Notes: a model not told the origin generated them from the sequence alone. DNA of 64,000 nt from Gallionellales bacterium 39-52-133 (GCA_002278935.1 NCJL01000002.1:62001-126000); one strand, 5' to 3'; positions 16,237-28,624 are shown, counted from the stretch's first letter. A program made the numbers and translations.

Positions 16237-16353
16237 TTACTGCATACAAAAAACAGGGGTCACCCCATATACTCGTGAGAAAAATTCCGAGAGTGTTTTG
16301 TAAACATCCAGAAAATCCTGCCCTGCAGCTTTTTGTTGTACAAATTCAGCCAT
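16237..16353 (-). CDS. Possible 38-residue protein or gene remnant
   Basis: The ATG at 16353 is preceded by a GAGGTG site formed by the end of the upstream membrane-protein gene, 4 bp away. The product would start MAEFVQQKAAGQDFLDVYKT and end after 38 residues through a GGGGTGACCCC sequence. No family was recognised. It could be a small partner of the membrane protein or the truncated start of a lost gene. Confidence 0.35.
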   Translation of the reverse strand: MAEFVQQKAAGQDFLDVYKTLSEFFSRVYGVTPVFCMQ

Positions 16354-16357
16354 GAAA

Positions 16358-16999
16358 TCACCTCATTGTTAAAAATTTAAATAGAATAGGAAAAATGTGA
16401 ACAAGTTTTTGTAAAGAAAGCCAAACAACCCTCAGACTAATCATTGAAGCAAATGAAAATATGTAAAATACTGCTCCTAAAAATAATCCAGGCCCTAATC
16501 GATAATATGAGATAAGCCCTAGAAAAATTCCTGATCTTCCAGTACTTAGACTTTTCGCCTTTTCATAAGGGTGGTACGGGAACCAGTAAATCAAAGTAGC
16601 TAGCAGAGCAAGAAATAAAATTAGCATCGCGAATGCGCCCAAAAGCCACCATATTGAATCTATTGAACGAGACGGAGCAGACATAGGCAAATACACCAGC
16701 CACCACAATACAGACAATGGCAACAATGCCCACATCACAGTCATATACAAACCAGATAAATAAGGAAAGTCAGAAACAGCAGACAGATTATTAATGGCAG
16801 GTATCCAATATCCCGCTTGCCCAATTAATTTCTTCAAAATCAAGCTATCAGAAACGAATGACTCTGGGATGAACATAACCACAAAGAGTCCAATCAATGG
16901 ATACCAAATCGCCCTCCTGTAGTAGTCTTTGGCTGACGATCGAGGTTCAGACTCGATTGATTTCGCTCGTCCAAATAATTTTCTCAATAAATCTCTCAT
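16358..16999 (-). CDS. Orphan multi-span membrane protein
   Basis: 213 residues. The N-terminal ~30 residues are basic and soluble, followed by about five hydrophobic segments (for example WYPLIGLFVVMFIPESF, LLPLSVLWWLVYLPM, AMLILFLALLATLIYWF and GLFLGAVFYIFSFASMI). No family was recognised. The gene is clearly more AT-rich than its neighbours and lies next to a toxin-antitoxin pair, which suggests acquisition by transfer. The 114 bp upstream to the next gene show nothing recognisable. Confidence 0.7.
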   Translation of the reverse strand: MRDLLRKLFGRAKSIESEPRSSAKDYYRRAIWYPLIGLFVVMFIPESFVSDSLILKKLIGQAGYWIPAINNLSAVSDFPYLSGLYMTVMWALLPLSVLWWLVYLPMSAPSRSIDSIWWLLGAFAMLILFLALLATLIYWFPYHPYEKAKSLSTGRSGIFLGLISYYRLGPGLFLGAVFYIFSFASMISLRVVWLSLQKLVHIFPILFKFLTMR

Positions 17000-17113
17000 C
17001 CAACTCCCCTTATCTCAAACACCAACTATGAAGGGGCAGCTTCGCAGTAGTTTTTTGACAAAACACGCACCCCTCACACCCACACAATAAATCAATAGTT
17101 CTAAATTCTCCCG

Positions 17114-17920
17114 CTACGGATAAAACAAAAACAAGCGGTAACCGGCAGGTTTGAGGTCGGTGGTGTTGAGGTGCAGCTTGATATTGGCTTCGCGGTTGGC
17201 GGGGAAGCCGCGTTGTTCGTCTTCACCTGGTGCCAGATAGTCGCCCGGGCCAAACGCGCGGCGGGCAATGGCATTGTCCTGAATATCGGTCAGCGTGAGC
17301 TCAATATGCGGATAGGCCAGCGCATAAGACGCGCGGCTGCGCAGCAGCGCATGCAGGGTGATGATATTGGCCTGGCTAGTATCTGCTTCCAGTTCGGATG
17401 ATTCTATGCTCAGCAGGTCTATCTTCTGCGGCAGTGAAATGGTGCATTTGAATACGGCACAGGCGCTGAGCATGGCGGGCTTGAGGCCGGGCAGGCGTGC
17501 GGCAATTTCTACGCGCAGGAAATACACGACTTGCAACAGCAGTACGAGCATCAGAAATGCGGCGCCTGACGTCCACAATCTGGTGTGCCGGGGTGACGGG
17601 TGTTTGCCTGTTCCTGTTAAATAAACATCGGGAATATGACTGAAGTCATTGGCAAGTCGTCCTGCGGCTTCCGGTGAAATGGATACCAGCTTATCTTTTT
17701 CAGCGTTCTCGTCGTAGGCTGCGTACATGCCGGTGTAATCGGCAATTTCATCCAGCACCAGCGGCAGGTCCAGTTGCTGTGGTTCGATATAGAGATTTTC
17801 GACCGCATTGAAGACGGTCTTGCATTTTCCGCAGCGCACCAGCCCCTGATGCGATTTGCTCTGTTCTTCCGTGATTTTAAAATGGGTGCCGCATTGCGGG
17901 CATTGGGTGATGTCGGTCAT
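17114..17920 (-). CDS. Zinc-ribbon and DUF3426 membrane protein
   Basis: 268 residues. An N-terminal MJ0042-type zinc ribbon has Cys7, Cys10, Cys30 and Cys33 (CPQCGTHFKI and RCGKCKTVFNA). A linker, one membrane segment (AAFLMLVLLLQVVYFL) and a C-terminal DUF3426 domain follow. The ATG at 17920 overlaps the prmA stop (ATGA), so the two are translationally coupled. The exact function of this family is not known; it is common after prmA in betaproteobacteria. Confidence 0.9.
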   Translation of the reverse strand: MTDITQCPQCGTHFKITEEQSKSHQGLVRCGKCKTVFNAVENLYIEPQQLDLPLVLDEIADYTGMYAAYDENAEKDKLVSISPEAAGRLANDFSHIPDVYLTGTGKHPSPRHTRLWTSGAAFLMLVLLLQVVYFLRVEIAARLPGLKPAMLSACAVFKCTISLPQKIDLLSIESSELEADTSQANIITLHALLRSRASYALAYPHIELTLTDIQDNAIARRAFGPGDYLAPGEDEQRGFPANREANIKLHLNTTDLKPAGYRLFLFYP

Positions 17921-18804
17921 TTTTTTGTTCCTGACAGACACGCCCAGCCATCCTCCATCACCGCCGGGTTGAGATTAAACCACTGTGCATAGACCTGCAT
18001 CACGTCTTCTGCCTGTTCGCTGAGCACACCGGACAATACGATGCGTCCGCCCTGACGCGTCGCACCGGCCAATAGCGGCGCAAGCATTTTGAGCGGATTG
18101 GTGAGGATATTGGCGACCACGATATCGGCAGGCTGCAGTGTGCCGTCCGGCAGGGAAAAGTCGGCTTTGATCTGGTTTGCCAGCGCATTGTCGCGGCTTG
18201 ACTGCACCGCTTGCGCATCCACATCCACACCATAGGCGCGGCCAGCACCCAGCTTCATCGCGGCTATCGCCAGAATGCCGGAGCCGCAGCCGTAGTCCAG
18301 CACGTTTTCACCGCCGCGGATATTTTCATCCAGCCAGCGCAGGCACAAACGGGTAGTGGGATGGCTGCCGGTGCCGAAAGCGAGGCCGGGGTCGAGTATG
18401 ATATTGATGGCGGCAGCATCGACCGCTGTATGCCAGGTGGGCACGATCCACAGTCGTTGCGAAATGCGGATAGGGTCAAACTGTGATTGCGTCAGGCGCA
18501 CCCAGTCGTTGTCCTGCAGCGGGGTGACTTGATGCGGAGGCGACTGCTTCAGGCCTGCTGCCCGTGATGCCTGTTGCAGGATGTCTTCCACGTCTGCATC
18601 GGCCGCAAACAGCGCGGTAACGCAGTTGTGCGACCACAGGCTGGCGCTGGGTTCGCCAGGTTCGCCAAAGATGGCCTGTTCCTGCGGCGTGTCGGCATCC
18701 GCATCGTGCATGTCTACCGACAGCGCGCCAAACTCCAGCAGTGCTTCACTCAGGCTTTCCGCGTATGCAGCGTCAGCATTAACGGTTAGCGAGAGCCAGG
18801 ACAT
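17917..18804 (-). CDS. prmA: Ribosomal protein L11 methyltransferase
   Basis: 295 residues. PrmA trimethylates lysines and the N-terminus of ribosomal protein L11. Recognisable motifs are LDPGLAFGTGSHPTTRLCL and the SAM-binding VLDYGCGSGILAIAAMKLGA. It is flanked by accC (1 bp upstream) and the zinc-ribbon gene, in the common betaproteobacterial order aroQ-accB-accC-prmA. Confidence 0.97.
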   Translation of the reverse strand: MSWLSLTVNADAAYAESLSEALLEFGALSVDMHDADADTPQEQAIFGEPGEPSASLWSHNCVTALFAADADVEDILQQASRAAGLKQSPPHQVTPLQDNDWVRLTQSQFDPIRISQRLWIVPTWHTAVDAAAINIILDPGLAFGTGSHPTTRLCLRWLDENIRGGENVLDYGCGSGILAIAAMKLGAGRAYGVDVDAQAVQSSRDNALANQIKADFSLPDGTLQPADIVVANILTNPLKMLAPLLAGATRQGGRIVLSGVLSEQAEDVMQVYAQWFNLNPAVMEDGWACLSGTKK

Positions 18805-18805
18805 G

Positions 18806-20161
18806 CTATTTTGCCTTGGCGCGCTCGGCTAACTTGTGCTCCAGGTAGTGAATGCTGGTGCCGCCGTGTACAAAGGCGGCATCATTCATCAATTCCTGAT
18901 GCAAGGCGATATTGGTATCGATACCCGCAACCGCCATTTCAGACAGCGCAATGCGCATGCGCGCGATGGCCTGTTCGCGGTTATCACCGTAGGCAATGAT
19001 TTTGCCTATCATCGAGTCGTAATGCGGCGGCACGACATAGTTGGTATAGGCATGTGAATCGACACGGATGCCGGGACCGCCGGGCGGATGCCAGGTGGTG
19101 ATACGGCCGGGTGAAGGGGTAAATTTAAACGGGTGCTCGGCATTGATGCGGCACTCGATCGCATGGCCTTTCAGCACCACGTCTTTTTGCTTGAAACTCA
19201 ATTTCTCGCCGGCGGCGATTTTAATCTGTTGCTGCACGATGTCGATGCCGGTGATCATTTCGGTGACCGGATGTTCAACCTGCACGCGGGTATTCATCTC
19301 GATAAAGAAGAATTCGTCATTTTCAAACAGGAACTCAAACGTGCCCGCGCCGCGATAGCCGATCTTGCGGCAGGCTTCGGCGCAACGCTCGCCGATCTTG
19401 TCGCGCAGCTTGCTGTTCAGCATGGGTGCAGGCGCTTCTTCCAGTACTTTCTGGTGGCGTCGCTGCATCGAGCAATCGCGTTCGCCCAGATAAACCGCAT
19501 TGCCGTGCGTGTCCGAAAGCACCTGAAACTCGATATGGCGCGGGTTCTCCAGAAACTTTTCCATGTACACCATGGGGTTGTTGAACGCTGCCTGCGCCTC
19601 GGCGCGCGTCATCGCCACCGCATTGACCAGCGCCGCTTCGGTGTGCACCACGCGCATGCCGCGGCCACCGCCGCCGCCGGCAGCCTTGATGATGACAGGG
19701 TAGCCTATGCTGCGCGCGATCTTGACGATGGCAGCCGGATCTTCCGGCAGTGCGCCTTCCACACCCGGCACACAGGGCACGCCTGCTTTGGTCATCGCGA
19801 TCTTGGCGGAAACTTTGTCGCCCATTAAACGAATTGTCTCAGCGCGCGGACCGATGAAGACAAAACCGCTTTTTTCAACGCGGTCTGAAAAGTCTGCGCT
19901 CTCCGACAGAAAGCCGTAGCCCGGATGTATTGCTTGCGCGTCGGTTACTTCGGCAGCGCTGATAATGGCGGGAATATTAAGATAGCTCAGCGACGAAGGT
20001 GCGGGGCCGATGCACACCGACTCATCGGCCAGCTTGACGTATTTGGCGTCAGCATCGGCTTCGGAGTGAACGGCTACCGTTTTGATGCCCATCTCACGGC
20101 AGGCACGCTGAATACGTAAAGCTATTTCACCGCGGTTAGCAATTAGGATTTTTTCAAACAT
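18806..20161 (-). CDS. accC: Biotin carboxylase subunit of acetyl-CoA carboxylase
   Basis: 451 residues, the usual length. The protein starts [17 protein letters not shown] and has the ATP-grasp glycine loop [11 protein letters not shown]. The biotin-binding and carboxylation residues lie in [14 protein letters not shown]. It carboxylates the biotin on AccB with ATP and bicarbonate as the first step of fatty acid synthesis. It lies 106 bp after accB. Confidence 0.98.
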   Translation of the reverse strand: MFEKILIANRGEIALRIQRACREMGIKTVAVHSEADADAKYVKLADESVCIGPAPSSLSYLNIPAIISAAEVTDAQAIHPGYGFLSESADFSDRVEKSGFVFIGPRAETIRLMGDKVSAKIAMTKAGVPCVPGVEGALPEDPAAIVKIARSIGYPVIIKAAGGGGGRGMRVVHTEAALVNAVAMTRAEAQAAFNNPMVYMEKFLENPRHIEFQVLSDTHGNAVYLGERDCSMQRRHQKVLEEAPAPMLNSKLRDKIGERCAEACRKIGYRGAGTFEFLFENDEFFFIEMNTRVQVEHPVTEMITGIDIVQQQIKIAAGEKLSFKQKDVVLKGHAIECRINAEHPFKFTPSPGRITTWHPPGGPGIRVDSHAYTNYVVPPHYDSMIGKIIAYGDNREQAIARMRIALSEMAVAGIDTNIALHQELMNDAAFVHGGTSIHYLEHKLAERAKAK

Positions 20162-20267
20162 TTTTGGAGGCTCCGGCTGGGGGTTGCGCGCAACAATCCA
20201 TGTTTTAACGTTGCGTCAGCACACGCGTCTGGATTTTTTGCTGCGACATTTTTTCTGTCAAATATGT

Positions 20268-20705
20268 TTAGCCAATGATGAACAGTGGCTGTCCGAATTC
20301 AACAGCCTGTCCACTCTCGACCAGAATGGCTTTAATCACGCCGCTATGATCGGATTCGATTTCATTTAGCAGCTTCATTGCTTCAATGATGCAAAGCGTT
20401 TCTCCTGCGCTGACCGTCTGGCCAATATCCACAAACGGTTTCGCACCCGGGGAAGGTGAGCGGTAAAAGCTGCCTACCATGGGTGATTTCACAACATGAC
20501 CTTCGGGTTCTGCCGGCGCGGCGGGAGCCGCTGCTACCGCCGCCGCAGCAGGTGCGGCATGTTGTTGCGGTGCGGCATAAACATGCTGCACGGCTGTTGA
20601 AGAGCGCGAGATGCGCACAAATTCTTCACCTTCCTTGATTTCCAGTTCAGCGATACCGGAATTTTCTACCAGCTCAATAAGCGTCTTGATTTTACGTAAA
20701 TCCAT
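20268..20705 (-). CDS. accB: Biotin carboxyl carrier protein
   Basis: 145 residues. The biotinylated lysine is Lys111 in [11 protein letters not shown]. An Ala/Pro-rich flexible linker precedes the biotinyl domain (around residues 44-68). The N-terminal [21 protein letters not shown] is typical. It is expressed with accC. Confidence 0.98.
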   Translation of the reverse strand: MDLRKIKTLIELVENSGIAELEIKEGEEFVRISRSSTAVQHVYAAPQQHAAPAAAAVAAAPAAPAEPEGHVVKSPMVGSFYRSPSPGAKPFVDIGQTVSAGETLCIIEAMKLLNEIESDHSGVIKAILVESGQAVEFGQPLFIIG

Positions 20706-20759
20706 GTTTAACTCCTAAAAAATATTGTGACTACAGTCTGGTGAATGGTTGAATTCAAT

Positions 20760-21200
20760 TCACTTATTTTGTTGTGCAAGTGCATATTGCAACGCAAGTT
20801 CATAGCCGCTTGCGCCAAGGCCGCTGATCACACCAACGGCGAGATCAGAAAAAAAGGATTCTTTACGGAACGCTTCCCGTGCAAAAACATTCGAGAGATG
20901 AACCTCGATAAAAGGTATCGCCACGGCTGCCAGTGCGTCGCGCAATGCAACACTGGTGTGGGTAAACGCGGCCGGGTTGATGATAATGAAATCTGTTCCA
21001 TCCAGGCGGGCTGCCTGCACGCGCTCTACCAATGCAACTTCAGCATTGCTTTGCATGCAATCGATGCTGGCGCCATTTTTTTGCGCTTGTTGCGCTAATT
21101 TGCTATTAATTTCGTCCAACGTGATGCGACCATAAACATCCGGCTCGCGACTGCCGAGCAAGTTCAGATTGGGTCCATGCAGCACCAGAATTTTTTTCAT
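20760..21200 (-). CDS. aroQ: Type II 3-dehydroquinate dehydratase
   Basis: 146 residues from [20 protein letters not shown]. It dehydrates 3-dehydroquinate in the shikimate pathway. Type II motifs include the N-terminal catalytic arginine/tyrosine region (GSREPDVYG), the [17 protein letters not shown] segment and [12 protein letters not shown]. The frame extends to 21422, but the motif-bearing start is at 21200. The 158 bp upstream to the DUF2288 gene hold no recognised signal. Confidence 0.97.
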   Translation of the reverse strand: MKKILVLHGPNLNLLGSREPDVYGRITLDEINSKLAQQAQKNGASIDCMQSNAEVALVERVQAARLDGTDFIIINPAAFTHTSVALRDALAAVAIPFIEVHLSNVFAREAFRKESFFSDLAVGVISGLGASGYELALQYALAQQNK

Positions 21201-21358
21201 CTGCGCATTTTGCCGTAAATTACAGGGGTTTGTCCAGATTTTGACGTAAATTAAGTGATTGCATATTTTTCGTGAATAAGCTTCTGATGAGCTGGTCTGG
21301 TATCGGGAAAAATATATTTTGAAGCGGGCAGGCAGTACTAGAAAATGGCTGCCGGATT

Positions 21359-21676
21359 CTAGTGCTCGATTGGATTCTTGATTTCCTGCACCAGCACCCA
21401 CGGGCTGACCACGACGGCCCAAACCTCATCATTTGCTGCAAGCCATGCTGATGCCTGTTCATCGGACACTTTGGCTATCATGCCTGCGCTTAGCCAGTTT
21501 TTAATATTGGCCTTGTTGTCATTGTGCATTTGCAGTGCGACTTCGACTAGATCCAGCTTGCTGCTTGCATGTATTGCCACGCCGCCGGCAAAAAAGCGTT
21601 GCAGCTCTTTCCAGGCAATGCGCGAGGTCTCCATATTCAGCTTGGCGCGCAATATTTCCTGTTGTTCTGTATTCAT
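21359..21676 (-). CDS. DUF2288 family protein
   Basis: 105 residues, small cytoplasmic protein of the DUF2288 (COG5626) type as judged by [25 protein letters not shown] and [14 protein letters not shown]. The function is unknown. It stands between aroQ and dsbD. The 130 bp upstream contain AT-rich repeat copy 2. Confidence 0.8.
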   Translation of the reverse strand: MNTEQQEILRAKLNMETSRIAWKELQRFFAGGVAIHASSKLDLVEVALQMHNDNKANIKNWLSAGMIAKVSDEQASAWLAANDEVWAVVVSPWVLVQEIKNPIEH

Positions 21677-21741
21677 ATCGATGTTGAAAGGCGGGCTTGG
21701 GTGCGGGTCAGGTTAAAGAATGTTCTCCTGAGCTGCATGAT

Positions 21742-21769
21742 AAAATATTCAATATAGTCAAATAATTAC
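21742..21769 (+). repeat. AT-rich dispersed repeat, copy 2
   Basis: It reads AAAATATTCAATATAGTCAA followed by ATAATTAC. It is the one copy whose IHF-like core (AGTCAAATAATTA) deviates at one position. It lies between dsbD and the DUF2288 gene. Confidence 0.8.
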
Positions 21770-21806
21770 AATTTTTTGCTGCGTCAATAACTTGATTTGG
21801 CGAAAA

Positions 21807-23705
21807 TTAACCCAGCGCGCGCTTGATAGACGCCAGAAATACCTCGGCATTTTGAAAGCCGATGACACGATAGTCCGGCAATTCCTTGCCTTCGCGATTA
21901 AAGAACAGGATGGCGGGCGGGCCGAACAATTGATAGCGCTTTAAAAAGGCCTTGTCATCTTCATTGTTGGCGGTCAGGTCGATTTGCAGCAGCAAGGTAT
22001 TTTTTAACTGCGCCTGCACCTTTGCATCGGTAAAGGTGAAGTTCTCCATCTCCTTGCACGATACGCACCAGTCAGCATAGAAATCCAGCATCACGGTTTT
22101 GCCTTTGGCCTGTGCAACACGTGCATCGAGTTCCGCCAGGTTTTTGATTCGTTCAAATTGCACATGGGAGGATTGTGCAACCGCCTGGCCGCCGCCCATT
22201 GCGCCCAGCGGACGCAGGATGTCGCGCGCGCCGGAGAGCGCGCCGATCAGCAGTGACACGCCCAGCAGCAGGATAATGATGCCGATACCCTTGCCCAGTT
22301 TGTGCCATCCACCTGTGTTGTGGGGCAAAGGATCGAGCGCGTGCAGGTAAACAGCAGACATGATCAGCAGCGCAGCCCACAGCAGCATCACCACGCTCAC
22401 CGGCAGCAGGGACGATATCAGCCAGATCGCCACGGCGAGCATCATCACACCAAATATATTTTTAATTGCTTCCATCCATGCGCCGGCCTTGGGCAGCAAG
22501 GCACCCGCGGAGGCACCCACCAGCAGCAGCGGCACGCCCATGCCGATTGCCAGTGCGAACAGGGCGACACCACCGAGCACGGCATCATGCGTCTGGCCGA
22601 TATACAGCAGCGCGCCTGCCATAGGTGCCGCCACGCACGGGCTGACAATAATGGCGGATAAGGCACCCATCACGAACACGCCGCTCAGATGGCCGCCGTG
22701 CAGACGGTTGCTGGTGCCGCTTAATTTGCTTTGCAAGGCTGATGGCAGTTGCAGTTCATAAAAGCCGAACATGGATAAGGACAGCAGCACAAACACTGCG
22801 GCAAAGCTGCCCAGTACCGCGGGCGTTTGCAGCGCATTGGACAGCAGTGAGCCGGACAGGCCCGCAGCGACACCCACGGCAGCATAGGTCAAGGCCATGC
22901 CCAGCACATAAGCAAGGGACAGCAGAAAGCCATGCATCTTGGTGATCTGGTGGCCGCGCCCGACGATGATGCCGGACAGAATGGGGATCATCGGGAAGAC
23001 ACAGGGGGTCAGGGCAAGCAGCAGACCGGCGCCAAAGAAGAATGACACCACCAGCCAGAAACTCTTCTGCTTGAATACCTGCGCAATTCTGCTGTTTTCG
23101 GTAGCAGGCTCGTCCGCTGCAGCAGTAGCAGCGCTGGCGCTTGGTGTTGCATTACCGGTGTCAGCCGCGGCTGAAGTTGGTGCGGCAATGCTGTCTGTTT
23201 GTGCGGATGTATTTGCCGGAACTGGCGGTGCCGCAGCAATGGCCGCTGCGGGCAGTTTCAGTTTGAATTCCTTGTTGATTGGCGGGTAGCACAGGCCTTG
23301 TTCACTGCAGCCCTGGTAGATTGCCTCGATCACGATATTTTGTGCCGTCGTGCTTGTGTTGACGAGCGCGACTTCAGCCTGGAACGATTTGTGGAAGACC
23401 ATCATTTCGCCGAAATTGGGATCCTGCTTCACATCGCCCCTGGGCATGCTGATCTTGCGTATTTTGGCGGCACCGCTTTTGATGGTGAAGCTGACTTTGT
23501 CGCGGTACAAATAATAATCGGGGGCAACTCTGAACTTCGCAGTCAAAGTCTGCGCATCTTTAACGCTGGTCTCAAGGCCGAATGCCTCGTCAGGCGGCAG
23601 GAAAGCGGCTTGTGACGATCCGCCCAGACCGGGAAGCCGGTCCAGCAGCCCCTCGGCATGAGTGAGCGGGGCAAGGCACAGCACGAGTAGCAGCAGGATG
23701 CGCAT
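21807..23705 (-). CDS. dsbD: Thiol:disulfide interchange protein DsbD
   Basis: 632 residues from the ATG at 23705. It has a signal peptide (MRILLLLVLCLAPLTHA), a periplasmic alpha domain with the GCSEQGLC cysteine pair, and a central eight-span membrane domain with conserved cysteines in LALTPCVFPMIP and VSPCVAAPM. A C-terminal thioredoxin-like domain carries FYADWCVSCKEME. DsbD moves electrons from cytoplasmic thioredoxin to periplasmic DsbC and cytochrome maturation factors. The frame extends to 23816 inside cutA, but 23705 has an AAGGAATAAATCT site and the signal peptide. It lies 4 bp after cutA. Confidence 0.96.
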   Translation of the reverse strand: MRILLLLVLCLAPLTHAEGLLDRLPGLGGSSQAAFLPPDEAFGLETSVKDAQTLTAKFRVAPDYYLYRDKVSFTIKSGAAKIRKISMPRGDVKQDPNFGEMMVFHKSFQAEVALVNTSTTAQNIVIEAIYQGCSEQGLCYPPINKEFKLKLPAAAIAAAPPVPANTSAQTDSIAAPTSAAADTGNATPSASAATAAADEPATENSRIAQVFKQKSFWLVVSFFFGAGLLLALTPCVFPMIPILSGIIVGRGHQITKMHGFLLSLAYVLGMALTYAAVGVAAGLSGSLLSNALQTPAVLGSFAAVFVLLSLSMFGFYELQLPSALQSKLSGTSNRLHGGHLSGVFVMGALSAIIVSPCVAAPMAGALLYIGQTHDAVLGGVALFALAIGMGVPLLLVGASAGALLPKAGAWMEAIKNIFGVMMLAVAIWLISSLLPVSVVMLLWAALLIMSAVYLHALDPLPHNTGGWHKLGKGIGIIILLLGVSLLIGALSGARDILRPLGAMGGGQAVAQSSHVQFERIKNLAELDARVAQAKGKTVMLDFYADWCVSCKEMENFTFTDAKVQAQLKNTLLLQIDLTANNEDDKAFLKRYQLFGPPAILFFNREGKELPDYRVIGFQNAEVFLASIKRALG

Positions 23706-23709
23706 AGAT

Positions 23710-24054
23710 TTATTCCTTGGTTGCGTTATGAATTGGTGAAGTTTCCTGAACCACCCATTGCAGATAGGCGGGTAAACCGGCAGCAGGAGAGACTGCGATA
23801 ATTTCCGGAAGTTCATACGGATGCTGTGATTGTATCAACTCTTGCACGCGCGCATAAGCGGAGCGGGTGGTTTTTATCAGCAGCGGCACTTCGCTGGCAT
23901 GTTCCACTTTTCCCTGCCAGCGATATACCGAGCTGCATGCGGCCAGGATATTTACACAGGCGGCGGCTCTATGTTCGATCAGGCTCTGCGCCACACGTTG
24001 CGCACTGTCATGGTCGGGCAGGTTGGTCAGCACCAGTAAAACCTCGTCTGTCAT
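23710..24054 (-). CDS. cutA: CutA1 divalent-cation tolerance protein
   Basis: 114 residues, a small trimeric CutA1-fold protein. Typical segments are VLTNLPDHDSAQRVAQSLIEHRAAACVNI, SVYRWQGKVEHASEVPLLIKTT and HPYELPEIIAV. It overlaps the end of holA by 4 bp and precedes dsbD, a common pairing. The physiological role is still debated (copper tolerance). Confidence 0.96.
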   Translation of the reverse strand: MTDEVLLVLTNLPDHDSAQRVAQSLIEHRAAACVNILAACSSVYRWQGKVEHASEVPLLIKTTRSAYARVQELIQSQHPYELPEIIAVSPAAGLPAYLQWVVQETSPIHNATKE

Positions 24055-25067
24055 GCTGACGCTCCCGCGCGCGCGCAGCGCACGCCCAGCTGCATCAGCT
24101 CATCCCACACATCGCCGCTGCGCAGGCCTTTTACCAGTTTGTCGATCTGCGCCGCCTGGCGCAATGCGCGCTCGGCAAAGGCGGGCGAGAAGCGGCGCAC
24201 CGCGCGCTCCACCAGTTTTTGCCGCACTCCCCACACGCGCGCATCTCTCAGGGCATTTGCCAGATTGCCGCTGTGCTGCATCGCACGCGACACCTTGCTC
24301 ATGGTGCGTATGTCCTCGGCCAGCGCCCACAGGATCAGTACGGTGGCCGTGCCTTCCGCGCGCAAGCCTTCAAGAATATGCACGTAGCGCGCCGCATCGC
24401 CCGCCAGCATGGCCTCGGATAATTTGAATACATCGTAGCGCGCCACATCCATCACCGCGTCCTTGACCTGCTCAAAGGACAAAGGACCTTCGGGAAACAG
24501 CAGCGCGAGTTTTTGTATTTCCTGAAAGGCGGCCAGCAGGTTGCCTTCCACGCGCTGCGCCAGAAAAGCCAGCGTATCGGTATCCGCAGACTGGCCCTGC
24601 CGCTGCAGTCGTGTCGCTATCCACAGCGGCAGTTCATGCAGTGCGATTTCATCGGCGGCAATCACCACGCCCTGTTCTGCCAGCGTGCTGAACCATTTTG
24701 TTTTCATGGTGGTGCCATCGAGACGCGGCAAGGAAATCAGCGTCACGGTATCCGGATTCAACTGCTGGCAATATTCCAGCAGTGCTTGCGCGCCATCCAC
24801 GCCGGGCTTGCCGGTGGGGATGCGCAGATCGAGGATTTTCCGTGAGGCAAATAACGACAGGCTTTGATTGCTGCTGCGCAATTCCGCCCACTTGAAACCG
24901 CTGTCGGCGATCAGCACTTCGCGCTCGCTGATGCCCTCTTTGCGCGCCGCGGCACGGATTGCATCCGCTGCTTCAATGGCCAGCAGCATGGCCGCGCCGT
25001 GTATCACATACAGCGGCTGCAAACCTTTGCTCAAGTGGCGCGGCAGGTCTTCAGCGTTGAGTTTCAT
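24051..25067 (-). CDS. holA: DNA polymerase III delta subunit
   Basis: 338 residues. HolA opens the beta clamp in the clamp loader. The N-terminal domain (PLYVIHGAAMLLAIEAADAIR) and the HolA delta fold (LISLPRLDGTTMKTKWFSTL and RVEGNLLAAFQEIQKLALL) are recognisable. It overlaps lptE by 4 bp and cutA by 4 bp, so leuS-lptE-holA-cutA-dsbD reads as one transcription unit. Confidence 0.96.
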   Translation of the reverse strand: MKLNAEDLPRHLSKGLQPLYVIHGAAMLLAIEAADAIRAAARKEGISEREVLIADSGFKWAELRSSNQSLSLFASRKILDLRIPTGKPGVDGAQALLEYCQQLNPDTVTLISLPRLDGTTMKTKWFSTLAEQGVVIAADEIALHELPLWIATRLQRQGQSADTDTLAFLAQRVEGNLLAAFQEIQKLALLFPEGPLSFEQVKDAVMDVARYDVFKLSEAMLAGDAARYVHILEGLRAEGTATVLILWALAEDIRTMSKVSRAMQHSGNLANALRDARVWGVRQKLVERAVRRFSPAFAERALRQAAQIDKLVKGLRSGDVWDELMQLGVRCARAGASA

Positions 25068-25612
25068 GGCGGCGTTGGAATGGGGTAATGCTGTGCCGGT
25101 GCGGGGCTGTTCGTCGCTTCAATTCTGGGTTTGGCGCGGCTGAGACGGCGTAATACCTGCTGGACCGCGTCCTGGCGCATATCGCGATAGAGCAGCACTT
25201 CTTCCTGTTCCTTGGCGAGAATTTGCGCGGCGTCATAGTTTAGCGTGCGCTGCAATGCAATTTCACCCGCGGGCAGCCATTCATTCATCTGCCTGTCATA
25301 GGCACGCAAGGAAACACGATAGCGCAGTTGATACTCAAGCACCTGGCCCGCACCGGAAAGGGCCAGTATCTGCTTGTCGCTCGCTTCAGACACAATATCC
25401 AGCGTCAGCTCCGCTTCGGCTGAAGTGGGCGTCAGCTTGATTTTGTACAGCTCCAGACTGTTCTGCAGATCTGCCACAAAAGCAGTTTGCGCAGCGGACT
25501 TCAGATACAGGCTGGCGAACGGGAAATCCTTGCCCTGCATGTTGTGCCCGCGCAGATGGAAGCCGCACGAAGTCAACAATAAAATATTCAATATAATCAA
25601 CAAATTGCGCAT
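25064..25612 (-). CDS. lptE: LPS-assembly lipoprotein LptE
   Basis: 182 residues. It has a short lipoprotein signal (MRNLLIILNILLLTSCGFHL) with the lipobox TSCG and the conserved FHLRG sequence after the cysteine. LptE plugs LptD in the outer membrane for LPS insertion. It starts 4 bp after leuS and overlaps holA. The hydrophobic core of the signal peptide is encoded by AT-rich repeat copy 3. Confidence 0.95.
   Translation of the reverse strand: MRNLLIILNILLLTSCGFHLRGHNMQGKDFPFASLYLKSAAQTAFVADLQNSLELYKIKLTPTSAEAELTLDIVSEASDKQILALSGAGQVLEYQLRYRVSLRAYDRQMNEWLPAGEIALQRTLNYDAAQILAKEQEEVLLYRDMRQDAVQQVLRRLSRAKPRIEATNSPAPAQHYPIPTPP
25581..25600 (+). repeat. AT-rich dispersed repeat, copy 3, inside lptE
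   Basis: This is an exact 20-base match to copy 1 (AAAATATTCAATATAATCAA), followed by CAAATTG, which completes an IHF-type WATCAANNNNTTR. It is the only copy in coding sequence and encodes part of the LptE signal peptide on the opposite strand. Confidence 0.75.
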
Positions 25613-25616
25613 ATCG

Positions 25617-28274
<2,658 letters not shown>

Positions 28275-28364
28275 TCAAGCCGCCATTATATACGGAGAGA
28301 GGGAGAAATATTTGGAGGGATTTGACCCGGCTGGATGAATGTCAGGCCGGGGTAATGCGGTTTG

Positions 28365-28589
28365 TTACTTGTTGAGCTTGTCCTGCAGTTCCTGCCCGGT
28401 TTTTTCCAGCGCGCGGCCGCTTTTTTCCAAGGTTTCGCCGCTGAGACGTTTCAATTTCTCATTCAGCGATTCTTTGTAAAACGGGTTCGACAGCAAGGGC
28501 ATCTCACGACCAATATTAACACCCAGCCACAAGCCAACGGCAGCACCGATAAATACACCCAAAAACAGTATTCTGAATACTTTCATCAT
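28365..28589 (-). CDS. Small YtxH-like membrane-anchored protein
   Basis: 74 residues: one N-terminal membrane segment (FRILFLGVFIGAAVGLWLGVNIG) followed by a charged helix with heptad-like spacing (EKLKRLSGETLEKSGRALEKTGQELQDKL). This resembles YtxH-type proteins. The function is unknown. It lies 35 bp after phoU. Confidence 0.75.
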   Translation of the reverse strand: MMKVFRILFLGVFIGAAVGLWLGVNIGREMPLLSNPFYKESLNEKLKRLSGETLEKSGRALEKTGQELQDKLNK

Positions 28590-28624
28590 AATCTCCGGTG
28601 ATGTTTTATTACTACTCGGTTCTA

